In this document: in pieces, positions 1 to 7,071 of the stretch
How positions within the stretch are numbered: the stretch's first letter is position 1
How the letters are laid out: the number at the start of each line of letters is the position of its first letter
Assembly (NCBI GenBank): GCA_016206745.1
Contig: JACQQW010000257.1
Location: 1-7,160, forward strand
DNA from: Candidatus Omnitrophota bacterium
Lineage (GTDB): Bacteria; Omnitrophota; Gorgyraeia; Zapsychrales; Fredricksoniimonadaceae
Direction: 5' to 3'
Length of the DNA stretch: 7,160 bases
Notes under the pieces: model-generated
Told to the model about the DNA's origin: nothing
Database searches by the model: none
The model's input: the letters and a program-made list of their open reading frames with translations, nothing else
Program-made: the position numbers and the translations under genes

Positions 1-444
1 CGCTATTAGAATCCAGCGGCGGCGGACAAACAGCGACAACAACAGATAAACGCTGACAACCCGCACGCATAAAGCGCAGAAAATAAACATGAATGAAAAC
101 AAGGAATGAAAAAATTGCGCGGGCTTGTCGGTAAAGGATGAACACAGCGCATAAAAAAACGCGGTCAGCACATTGGAAATCTTATACATGGCAAAATTCA
201 GATGAAAAAACGCCATGGGCATCTGGTCATAGCGGTCCCAAAGCTGTATGCCGCCATGCATAAGGGCATTGGTCACATAAAAAGCGCCGGCATAGGAAAG
301 TAGACTGTCCGTATAATCGACAAAGGTCACGTTAAAATGGACGAATCTTTCCGGAAACAGGACCGCGCCCAGGGCGTAACACAACACCAAAGTAATGCCG
401 ATATCCTGCCAGAATACTTTTATGCGGCGCGCGTGATGGTTCAT
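1..444 (-). CDS. Polytopic membrane protein, YfhO/GT-C-like N-terminus (partial, 3' end outside window)
   Basis: The frame is open from an ATG at 444 to the left edge, giving 148 residues of an incomplete protein. The start is well supported. ATG overlaps the stop of the preceding gene as ATGA, and a GAAGG Shine-Dalgarno lies 6 nt upstream (451-455). A short basic leader (HHARR) precedes a membrane helix at about residues 14-31. A long external loop follows, with D43, D46, H63-G64-G65 and W69-D70-R71-Y72. Further hydrophobic helices lie at about 77-104 and 111-140, ending in RRR. The order 'Asp, about 17 residues, HGG-x-x-x-W-x-x-Y' is what I know from the first loop of YfhO-type and other GT-C membrane glycosyltransferases, where the acidic residue is catalytic or metal-binding. 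It lacks the N-terminal four-helix module of its neighbours, so it belongs to a different subfamily. Glycosyl transfer to a surface polymer or lipid is inferred; a non-enzymatic membrane protein remains possible. Confidence 0.8.
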   Translation of the reverse strand, partial: MNHHARRIKVFWQDIGITLVLCYALGAVLFPERFVHFNVTFVDYTDSLLSYAGAFYVTNALMHGGIQLWDRYDQMPMAFFHLNFAMYKISNVLTAFFYALCSSFTDKPAQFFHSLFSFMFIFCALCVRVVSVYLLLSLFVRRRWILIA

Positions 445-2717
445 TGGCCGCCTTCTTTGACCGCGACCCGCTTCATGGCCGTCAAATACCGGCCTTCCGC
501 AACGGGTGTATAATGCTTGATCACATGGTCGGTCAAAAGCATCATGCTGGAGTAATAGTGATAAAAATGCCGGGGCACCGGCCTGGTCAAAAACAATCTT
601 TCCATAAAAACATAGGGCGGCTTGTCCTCTTCCAATTTTTGTATAACGCGGTTTAATTGGTCAACGGTATAAATGCTGGTGCGCACGAAATTACGGGCGC
701 GCATGGGATGTGAAATGACCAAAGGGAAATAATAAAAATACGGCTTGCGTTGGGCCTGCATCAATATTTTGATTTCAAAACTGCTGATCAACGGCACGGC
801 CTGGGCCCTGTCCGTCAGCCGGGCAATCAACGCCGCGTCAATACTGAAATCAGCTTCCCTGCGGTAGTAGTAAACAAGGGTATCATCCGAAGGGAAATCC
901 GTCTCGCTGAAAAAATCCTCATTTTCTTCGCCCAGCGAGTTCCGGGGCACTTTCAGCTCTGCCGGATAGTCCCTGAACAAATGGTTAAAATACGGTTTGC
1001 CTTTTTCTAAAGGTTGCGCGACCAATGGATCGGTGACGGGATCCCTGGAAAAATTGAAGCGATTGGGATAACTTAAGAAATTATGGTTTGTCCAAAGGGC
1101 CCACACGCACAGAACTAAAATAATCACTTTTGTTTTAAGCCGGGTGGAAACGTCCAGGCGGTCCACAATCATTTTGCCCCAAAAACATAAAACCATGGCA
1201 TAAGGAACGGACACCACATAATAACTGGTGACCGCGGAGCGGGCAACATAATAGTGGTAAAGCCCAAGGCCATATACGCACAGGACGCAGACTAAAATAT
1301 GACGGCGGTGGATTTTTTTGAAGGCCAGCAATGACCCGACCGTAAGCAATGTCAACACATAGACGCCGGGTACCACAAACCCCATCAGGGACGCCAAAAA
1401 CTGCCGGTCCAGCAAACTGCTGTAAATTGGAGTGACGCCAAACCCGCTGATGAAATATTCTATGAATTCCCCCACATTGCGCCAAAATGGCGCCGTCCAA
1501 ACCGCCTCTGTGATAAAAACGCGCAATAAAACGAAGGCAACGGCCACTGGCATAAAGGCCAACATTATGTATAAAGGAAGACGGGCAACCGTAAAACCTA
1601 TGTAGTCACGCCAGGAGCGCAGGCATAGGTGCGCGCAGATATAGAAGTAATAAGCCGCCGTAAGATACACTCCGTCGGAGGGAATATAAAATAATTGCGC
1701 CCCGCAAGCGCAGCCTGCGGCGGCCAGGGACCACACGGATGGCTTTCGTATATGCGCGGCAACGGCAAAAAAGAACAAAATATCGAACCAATACCGTAAA
1801 ACCGTGGCGCTGCCGTAGGTAAAGACAAAGGGATAAACACCGGTGTTAAACATTTGTATTTTCAGCATAAACAACACGCCTGCCGCCGCCAAAGCGGCGC
1901 TGGCCAGCCACTGCCGCAGGAAGAAAAAGCACATAATGTAATAAATAATTGTCCCGTAGATCATGGTCAAGAACCCGGCCTCATAACTAAAGCCTCCCAA
2001 GGCCCGCATGGCTGATCCAAATATAACACCCACGCCCGGCCCGTACTGGCTGATGGTATCCACGTCCGCAACGCATCCATTGATATACGCCAATGCCGGC
2101 CCAAAAATAAAACTGTCATTATGATGGAATTGCTCGCCGAAGAAAGCCCTGGCCGCGACAGCGGAAACATTAGGGACATCAATGATAAAAAAAATGGCCA
2201 ACGGCATCAACCCGGTCAATATGCGGCTTAAGGGCCGCGCATGCGTGCCGGTAAAAAGGAGGTCCCGCCATGCCTTGAGGCCGCGTTCCATAAACGGCCA
2301 AAAAATTTTATTCAAAAATGCCAGGGCCAGTACCAGCCCGGCGGCGGCCGCCGCCAGCGCCGGCCGGTCTTGGTACACGGCCTTCTTAAAAAGAGCGGAC
2401 AGCAAGAAAACCGTCAAAACGGCTTCCACGGCCATAAAACATTTAAGACGCGCCATAAATGGAATGTCGGCCGCGCGGCCGCGCCGGAGCCATACGAAAA
2501 CGCACATCAGCCCAATGCATGCGGCGATAAAAAAACGAAAAACCGCGCTTTCCCATTCGGGGTCAAGCAAGTACCGCCATTCCGGCACCACTGCCTGGGC
2601 CAACGGCTGCGGCACCCGGATAAAACTCAATATCCAGGACAGCAATGCAGTCAGCTGCACAGCCTCCAACACAGCCAGCACGGCGAACCATCCTATATTA
2701 CGGATTTCCATGGGCAT
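441..2717 (-). CDS. Paralog C: large multi-pass membrane protein, putative GT-C-type glycosyltransferase (758 aa)
   Basis: Integral membrane protein with about 13-15 hydrophobic segments. Residues 1-141 form a four-helix N-terminal module ending in L135-NKIFWP. The core starts with a helix at about 163-183. A large first external loop follows, with F197-H-H-N-D201 and, exactly 19 residues on, D220-TISQ-YGPG. This resembles the acidic first loop of GT-C glycosyltransferases. Other blocks shared with both neighbours are K286-IQMF, R308 and D312, F411-WRN and Y482-GLGLYHYY. From about 545 to the end is a soluble, probably periplasmic domain carrying ISSFEIKIL and RKPYFYYFP (about 644-664). The start is the first ATG (2717), 6 nt after the preceding stop; M3 is an alternative. 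The ribosome site is weak (AAGAG, 10 nt away), so translation is probably coupled to the upstream gene. The 3' end overlaps the next gene by 4 nt. At DNA level it is closest to paralog B. Glycosyl transfer is inferred; substrate unknown. Confidence 0.9.
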   Translation of the reverse strand: MPMEIRNIGWFAVLAVLEAVQLTALLSWILSFIRVPQPLAQAVVPEWRYLLDPEWESAVFRFFIAACIGLMCVFVWLRRGRAADIPFMARLKCFMAVEAVLTVFLLSALFKKAVYQDRPALAAAAAGLVLALAFLNKIFWPFMERGLKAWRDLLFTGTHARPLSRILTGLMPLAIFFIIDVPNVSAVAARAFFGEQFHHNDSFIFGPALAYINGCVADVDTISQYGPGVGVIFGSAMRALGGFSYEAGFLTMIYGTIIYYIMCFFFLRQWLASAALAAAGVLFMLKIQMFNTGVYPFVFTYGSATVLRYWFDILFFFAVAAHIRKPSVWSLAAAGCACGAQLFYIPSDGVYLTAAYYFYICAHLCLRSWRDYIGFTVARLPLYIMLAFMPVAVAFVLLRVFITEAVWTAPFWRNVGEFIEYFISGFGVTPIYSSLLDRQFLASLMGFVVPGVYVLTLLTVGSLLAFKKIHRRHILVCVLCVYGLGLYHYYVARSAVTSYYVVSVPYAMVLCFWGKMIVDRLDVSTRLKTKVIILVLCVWALWTNHNFLSYPNRFNFSRDPVTDPLVAQPLEKGKPYFNHLFRDYPAELKVPRNSLGEENEDFFSETDFPSDDTLVYYYRREADFSIDAALIARLTDRAQAVPLISSFEIKILMQAQRKPYFYYFPLVISHPMRARNFVRTSIYTVDQLNRVIQKLEEDKPPYVFMERLFLTRPVPRHFYHYYSSMMLLTDHVIKHYTPVAEGRYLTAMKRVAVKEGGQ
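451..455 (-). promoter_or_regulatory. Shine-Dalgarno GAAGG for the downstream membrane gene
   Basis: GAAGG, within AAGAAGG, lies 6 nt before ATG 444. It is inside the last codons of paralog C, and the two genes share ATGA, which points to translational coupling. Confidence 0.6.
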
Positions 2718-2723
2718 TAAAAC

Positions 2724-4826
2724 TTAACTCTTATGTTTAAAAGCCGCCAAATATTTACCTTGGGCCTGAAGCACATAATGCGTGTTCACATAATCCAAAA
2801 GCGCGCCTAAGCCGGTTTGGACTTTTTGATTGAGCAATTTCTTTTCCACAAAAATATACGCTGGGGGGGCTTCTTCCAATTGCCGTACTGTTTTTTGGAG
2901 GCGCCCATACGTATGTAAGTATGTCCCTCTCACCTCAGCCGCTTGCATGTGGGCGGATTCCATCAGAGGGAAATAATAAAAAAACGGCCGCCGGTCAGCA
3001 AGCATTAAAATCCTGACTTCAAAACTGCTGATCAAGGCCACCCTCTCACGCGGGGCTGTCCGTTGTTTAATAAAATCCGCGTCGGAATTTAAATCCCCCG
3101 CAAATCCTTCTTCATAAAGGTGTTTTTCCAGACGCCAGTCAAACCCGGCCAGATTGAATATATTGGGATAATACGTGAACAAATAACTCGTTGCCAAGGC
3201 GCATAAAGTTGACATGGCCAGCGCCCCCGCGCATGTCCTGCGCATGCCCGTCTTGAATGGCCGCAGCCCCTTCCCCAGCCAAAAACAAATGACCAATACC
3301 AACGGGACACAAACAGCGTAATAACTGTTCACCCCGGAGCGGTGGATGAAATAATGGTAAAGCCCAAGGCCGTACACGCATAAAACAACGGCAAAAACAT
3401 TTTTGTAATTGATTTTTCTTAACCAAAGCAATGCCCCTGTCAAGATAAGGGTGAAGGCATATAGGACGGGAATGATAAAGCCCATGATAAAAGCAAAAAA
3501 TTGCCGGTCCTTAAGACCTTCCGTCATGGGCAAAGCGCCCCAACCCTGGGTGAACAACCCGGCAAACTCAAACGTGTTGCGCCAGAAATCCGCCTGAAAA
3601 ACGGACCCCTGGCCGATGATTGCCAGTATGGCCAGCGCCACAGCCAACGAAACTACCAGCATCTGCGCGGAAAAAGCTCCAACGCGTCCCAAAGTCCAGC
3701 GCTGTTGATGCCCGAATACCGCCGCATACACCAAAAAAGCCGCTAGCATATACACCCCGGCATCCACCATCCATGCCAGCGCGAATCCAACGGTCACCGC
3801 CGCGGCCCATAGCCACAATTGCTTAAAAGTTTGTACGTGCCGCCAAACACAGAAAAAGAAAATAACATCCGGCCAATGGCGAAACGGCGTGGCGCTGGGG
3901 TATTGCCAAACCAAAGGCGCCACCCCCCAATGGAATAATTGCAATTTAATGGCCAGTAAAACCGCGAAGGCCGCGAGCAGGGCGCTGTTCAGCCATTGCC
4001 GCACGAAAATATACAACCCGGCATAATAAAGCAAGACGGTCGTCATAATAAACTTAACCGCCGTGGGATAATCAAATCCGCCCATAGGCCGGCATAGTTC
4101 GCTGACGATGACGGGCAAAGCCGTACTGTATTCGCTGGTAATGTCCCTGTTTAAAACCAGGCCTGTCAAGTGCGCCCAGCCGGGGGCCATGAGCATGCTG
4201 TCCAAATGATAAAATGCGTCCCGGCTGAACATGCGCCCCAGCACATTGCCGAAATCTACGGGCCACAAAAGCGCAAACACCAGCCCTAAAAACCCAAGGT
4301 CCCAAGCCAATGGCCATGGCAGGGCCTCCATCCCCGCCCAACGCGCGCGGACCATCCTTCCCCAATGCCCCAGTTCCGGCCAAAAAACCCTCGATAAAAA
4401 AGCCATGACCAAAGAGCCGTATAACAAGACCCGCGCCCAAATGGGATTTCCCCATAAAAGAACTTTAAACGACGCGAACGCTTCGACGAAGACCCAAAAC
4501 CCCATGACCATGGCGTAGGGAAGCAATGATGCCCACAGCCGCTGTTCATTGATGCGGCGGCGCAAAATAAAGACCCTGACTGCCTGGATGGCAATGGCGG
4601 CAAGCACAAACAGACGGTAAAGGCCCATTTCACGTTCAGGGCGCACTTCAGGCAAATAAACCGGAAACAGGCGGTGGACAAAATCCGCCGGAACAATGGG
4701 GACAAAAGAAAAAATAACGGCGCAGGCAATTAAAACCTGCACAGCGTCAATAAAGCCAATCACAGCGATTGCCGTAATATTGCCGATGGCGGGATTGCGG
4801 CGCAGATAGTCAAGGATATCGCTCAC
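2724..4826 (-). CDS. Paralog B: large multi-pass membrane protein, putative GT-C-type glycosyltransferase (700 aa)
   Basis: Second member of the tandem family. The start is GTG at 4826, supported by CGGAG 5 nt upstream (4832-4836) and by an in-frame TAA just before it. The N-terminal helices (to about 150) end in L144-SRVFWP. The core loop has F205-YHLD209 and, 19 residues later, D228-ITSEY, so both acidic residues are kept, although the following YG of the neighbours is YS here. Further shared blocks are K294-LQLF, R316 and D320, F414-WRN, D440-RQFFAFIMGF and Y485-GLGLYHYF. The C-terminal domain (about 552-700) carries ISSFEVRIL and RRPFFYYFP, almost the same as in paralog C. Its oddity is the loop between F557 and F585. 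That stretch is 28 residues here, against 70 and 69 in the other two, so a block containing DPLV, NSLGE and YYR[RK]E is missing. Function is inferred as for the family; the shortened loop suggests a different acceptor or partner. Confidence 0.9.
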   Translation of the reverse strand: MSDILDYLRRNPAIGNITAIAVIGFIDAVQVLIACAVIFSFVPIVPADFVHRLFPVYLPEVRPEREMGLYRLFVLAAIAIQAVRVFILRRRINEQRLWASLLPYAMVMGFWVFVEAFASFKVLLWGNPIWARVLLYGSLVMAFLSRVFWPELGHWGRMVRARWAGMEALPWPLAWDLGFLGLVFALLWPVDFGNVLGRMFSRDAFYHLDSMLMAPGWAHLTGLVLNRDITSEYSTALPVIVSELCRPMGGFDYPTAVKFIMTTVLLYYAGLYIFVRQWLNSALLAAFAVLLAIKLQLFHWGVAPLVWQYPSATPFRHWPDVIFFFCVWRHVQTFKQLWLWAAAVTVGFALAWMVDAGVYMLAAFLVYAAVFGHQQRWTLGRVGAFSAQMLVVSLAVALAILAIIGQGSVFQADFWRNTFEFAGLFTQGWGALPMTEGLKDRQFFAFIMGFIIPVLYAFTLILTGALLWLRKINYKNVFAVVLCVYGLGLYHYFIHRSGVNSYYAVCVPLVLVICFWLGKGLRPFKTGMRRTCAGALAMSTLCALATSYLFTYYPNIFNLAGFDWRLEKHLYEEGFAGDLNSDADFIKQRTAPRERVALISSFEVRILMLADRRPFFYYFPLMESAHMQAAEVRGTYLHTYGRLQKTVRQLEEAPPAYIFVEKKLLNQKVQTGLGALLDYVNTHYVLQAQGKYLAAFKHKS

Positions 4827-4831
4827 CAGTG

Positions 4832-4836
4832 CTCCG
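4832..4836 (-). promoter_or_regulatory. Shine-Dalgarno CGGAG for paralog B
   Basis: CGGAG lies 5 nt before GTG 4826 within the 19-nt gap after the paralog A stop. It supports a GTG start; the frame has a TAA just upstream and no other plausible start codon. Confidence 0.65.
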
Positions 4837-4845
4837 TAAACTTAA

Positions 4846-7032
4846 TTAATCTTTGCGCTTAAGCGCGGCCAAATGCCCGTCTTCTTTAAACGGTTCATAA
4901 TGCCGGCGGATATAGTCCAGCAGAAATATAAGCCCTTTCGTGTTCGCGTCTTTAAAATATTCTTTGGGGTCGGTCGTAGTAAGATATATTTTCTGGATAA
5001 AAATCAACCCTGGTTTGCGCGTTTCCAAAAGGTCCAGTTCACGCTTTAGAAAATCCTTGTGGTAAATCGAAGAATCCGCCAGAGTGCGCGCGCGCAGAGG
5101 CCGGTTGCCGAACATCGGGGTCGTATAAAACAACGGCTTGCGATTGGCGGCATGCAAAATACGCCAGTCGTAACTGCACAGCAGGGCGACCGGTTCGTCC
5201 GGGGACGTCAAACCGGCGATAAAATTACCCTCCCGGGAGAAATCCGACTCTTTACGGTAATAAGCTTTTAAGCTTTCATGATCGGGGAACTGATATTCAT
5301 ACACAAACCCCTGGTCTTTCTCCCCCAATGAATTGACCGGCAATAAAAACGACTCCGTGGTCGCCTCCTGATGAAAGAAATACGGTCTGCCGTCGGGCAA
5401 AGGCTCGGCGACCAAAGGATCCACCATGGGATTGCGGGAGAAATTAAAAATATTCGGGTGGCTGATATAGTTATGGTTGGAAAACAAGGCGAAGGCCGAC
5501 AAGGCCAGCACGCCCAAAGCCGCGCGGGGCCGCCACGCCTCTGGCAAACGGTCAATGCCCTGTTTGATCCAGTAAAAACACACAAACACAAATGGCAAGG
5601 CCCGCATGTAATAATTATTGCCCACGCACAGCGCGGCGAAATGCGCGTACATGCTGTACCCATAAACGGACATCACCAAAAAAAACATGGCTTCATAGCG
5701 TCCCCGCCCGGTCAAGGCATTAATGACAATAAACACCATTGTCCCCAACAGCACGGTCGGAAGCGCCAGCCCCATCCAGTCATTCAAATATTCCCCGTGG
5801 CGCCAGCCGTTAAAATAAGGGCTGTAAACAAACCCGTCCAAGAATAACCGCTGGGCCTCAGACATATTATGCCAGAACAACTTGCCAAATGCGTATTGAC
5901 CCGCCACTGATGCATAAAAAGCAAACGCGCACACCAACGGCGCTGCATATAGTCCGGCAACCTTCCATAAATTCAATTTTTGTCCAACCACATAAGGACG
6001 ATACTCTTTGACGATCAAATGCAGGGTCAGATAGGCCCAGAAAGCAAAAATTAAATCCACCCCCGTCGATATGATAAAAAAAGCGGCGAAACCGGCGCAA
6101 GCCGCGGCCATCCATAAAAAGCCGCGCCGGTGCGCGCGCATATGCAGGATGATCATCAGCAAAAATAAGCTGTCCGTGCCAAAACGCAGGGCCGTGGAAT
6201 TGGCATAAGTAAAGGTCATGGGATAGGCAAAGGTGTAAAACATCTGCCATTTTATGCCCATAAAGATCGCGGCCATGCTCAAGACGACGCTCTTGAACAA
6301 ATAACGCAAAAATATGTAATAACTGACGTATGCCGCCATGCACAACACCACGATCATTTTAAAAACGGTCAAATCCGAAAATCCGCCCACGCGTTCGGCA
6401 AGCCAGGCAACGATAAACGGCATCCCGAACCCGTATGTTGTAAATGTATCTATATAAAGCAGGAGACCCTTCAAGCACGCGAACGCCGGCGCCACCACCA
6501 TCATATCGTAATGGTGAAAATGTTCGCCCATAAACATTTTGGCCACGGCCGCCTCGGGGTCAGGCACATAGATCAATGCCGCGATAAAAACCGCGCAGGC
6601 CGCATCCGCCCAAGGGCGCAAGGCCATGATCCAAACGGGATTGGTGAAGGCATACAGGCACGCGGACATAAACCGCCGCACCTGCGGCCAAAAAATTTTG
6701 TTAAGAACGCTGAGCATGAGCAGCACATTCAGGGCATATTGCGCCAATTGAGGACGGTGGCTGTAAATGAGCATTTGCCATAAGGCGCATAACTGAAGGG
6801 CCGTTAAAACCGTTTCACTTAAGACAAAACCGCAGTCCATCCGTCTTTTCCTGCCCCAGACCAGCCACCAGGCCTGCGCCGCCACAGCCGCCGCAATCAT
6901 CAGAATATACACGGGCAGTTCATGGGCCGGTTTATACCCGAATATCCGGTGGGCATAAATGACCGCCTGCACGACCTCGACGATGACAAGCCACGAAATT
7001 AATGCAATATTAAGACGTTGATATTCACCCAC
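4846..7032 (-). CDS. Paralog A: large multi-pass membrane protein, putative GT-C-type glycosyltransferase (728 aa from GTG)
   Basis: First complete gene of the cluster. I choose GTG at 7032 because GGAGG lies 5 nt upstream (7038-7042). From there the protein reaches its first conserved 'NI' helix after 7 residues, against 6 in paralog C. A longer frame from ATG 7146 (766 aa) exists and stays open to the window edge, but that ATG has no ribosome site and its extra 38 residues match nothing in the paralogs. Numbering from GTG: the N-terminal helices end in L110-NKIFWP; the core loop has F172-HHYD176 and D195-TFTTYG, again 19 apart; F386-WHN and Y457-GYSMYAHF follow. The soluble C-terminal domain (about 522-728) includes SRNP, DPLVAEPL, NSLGE and NRKPLFYTTP. 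It is the most diverged of the three, and the only one lacking DRQF and GLGLYHY, yet it keeps the long loop seen in paralog C. It probably acts in the inner membrane with the C-terminal domain outside. Substrate unknown. Confidence 0.85.
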   Translation of the reverse strand: MGEYQRLNIALISWLVIVEVVQAVIYAHRIFGYKPAHELPVYILMIAAAVAAQAWWLVWGRKRRMDCGFVLSETVLTALQLCALWQMLIYSHRPQLAQYALNVLLMLSVLNKIFWPQVRRFMSACLYAFTNPVWIMALRPWADAACAVFIAALIYVPDPEAAVAKMFMGEHFHHYDMMVVAPAFACLKGLLLYIDTFTTYGFGMPFIVAWLAERVGGFSDLTVFKMIVVLCMAAYVSYYIFLRYLFKSVVLSMAAIFMGIKWQMFYTFAYPMTFTYANSTALRFGTDSLFLLMIILHMRAHRRGFLWMAAACAGFAAFFIISTGVDLIFAFWAYLTLHLIVKEYRPYVVGQKLNLWKVAGLYAAPLVCAFAFYASVAGQYAFGKLFWHNMSEAQRLFLDGFVYSPYFNGWRHGEYLNDWMGLALPTVLLGTMVFIVINALTGRGRYEAMFFLVMSVYGYSMYAHFAALCVGNNYYMRALPFVFVCFYWIKQGIDRLPEAWRPRAALGVLALSAFALFSNHNYISHPNIFNFSRNPMVDPLVAEPLPDGRPYFFHQEATTESFLLPVNSLGEKDQGFVYEYQFPDHESLKAYYRKESDFSREGNFIAGLTSPDEPVALLCSYDWRILHAANRKPLFYTTPMFGNRPLRARTLADSSIYHKDFLKRELDLLETRKPGLIFIQKIYLTTTDPKEYFKDANTKGLIFLLDYIRRHYEPFKEDGHLAALKRKD

Positions 7033-7037
7033 GTTTC

Positions 7038-7042
7038 CCTCC
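7038..7042 (-). promoter_or_regulatory. Shine-Dalgarno GGAGG for paralog A, inside the repeat hairpin
   Basis: GGAGG on the coding strand sits 5 nt before GTG 7032 and decides the start choice. It forms part of the 3' arm of the 8-bp hairpin (7037-7057), so in mRNA it could be masked unless a ribosome from upstream opens the stem. Confidence 0.6.
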
Positions 7043-7049
7043 CCCTTGT

Positions 7050-7071
7050 GGGGAGGGTTAGGGAGGGGGGG
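7050..7071 (+). other. Potential G-quadruplex motif
   Basis: Four G-runs with very short loops lie on the plus (template) strand: gggg-a-ggg-tta-ggg-a-ggggggg. This fits the usual G3+N1-7 pattern with loops of 1, 3 and 1 nt. It is inside the palindromic repeat and just upstream of the paralog A start, on the strand read by RNA polymerase. Folding is predicted from pattern only. Confidence 0.6.

Larger units (their letters stand above)
7033..7071. repeat. GC-rich palindromic repeat element at the start of paralog A
   Basis: On the plus strand ccctcccc (7037-7044) pairs perfectly with ggggaggg (7050-7057) around a 5-nt loop, followed by tta, ggga and a run of seven G (7065-7071). In the minus-strand frame it reads LPNPPHKGEG. 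I recall this peptide as a recurrent translated dispersed repeat in proteobacterial proteins (not searched here). It falls exactly between the tail-like upstream segment and the preferred start of paralog A, and has no counterpart at the other junctions, which fits an inserted element. Boundaries are approximate, since only one copy is in the window. Confidence 0.65.

Noticed and set aside
153..159. Run of seven A in the partial gene as a slippage site
   Set aside because: It encodes Phe-Phe in a membrane helix, where T-rich coding runs are normal.
2182..2727. Plus-strand open frame of 181 codons
   Set aside because: It lies wholly antisense to the N-terminal part of paralog C, is rich in Arg, Ser and Ala as expected of a mirrored membrane gene, and has no ribosome site or domain pattern. 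A second overlapping plus-strand frame (2241-2720) is equally a shadow.
2863..2869. Run of seven G (coding C7) within paralog B as a phase-variation tract
   Set aside because: It encodes A-P-P in a place where the paralogs also have proline, and a run of seven is expected by chance in this composition. Not enough on its own.
4827..4845. Possible promoter or terminator in the 19-nt gap between paralogs A and B
   Set aside because: Too short for a promoter and without a hairpin; the TTAATTAA is small and overlaps the stop codon. The ribosome site explains the rest.
5371..5847. Plus-strand open frame of 158 codons
   Set aside because: Antisense to the core and C-terminal part of paralog A, with abnormal composition (many His, Gln, Arg) and no recognisable motif.
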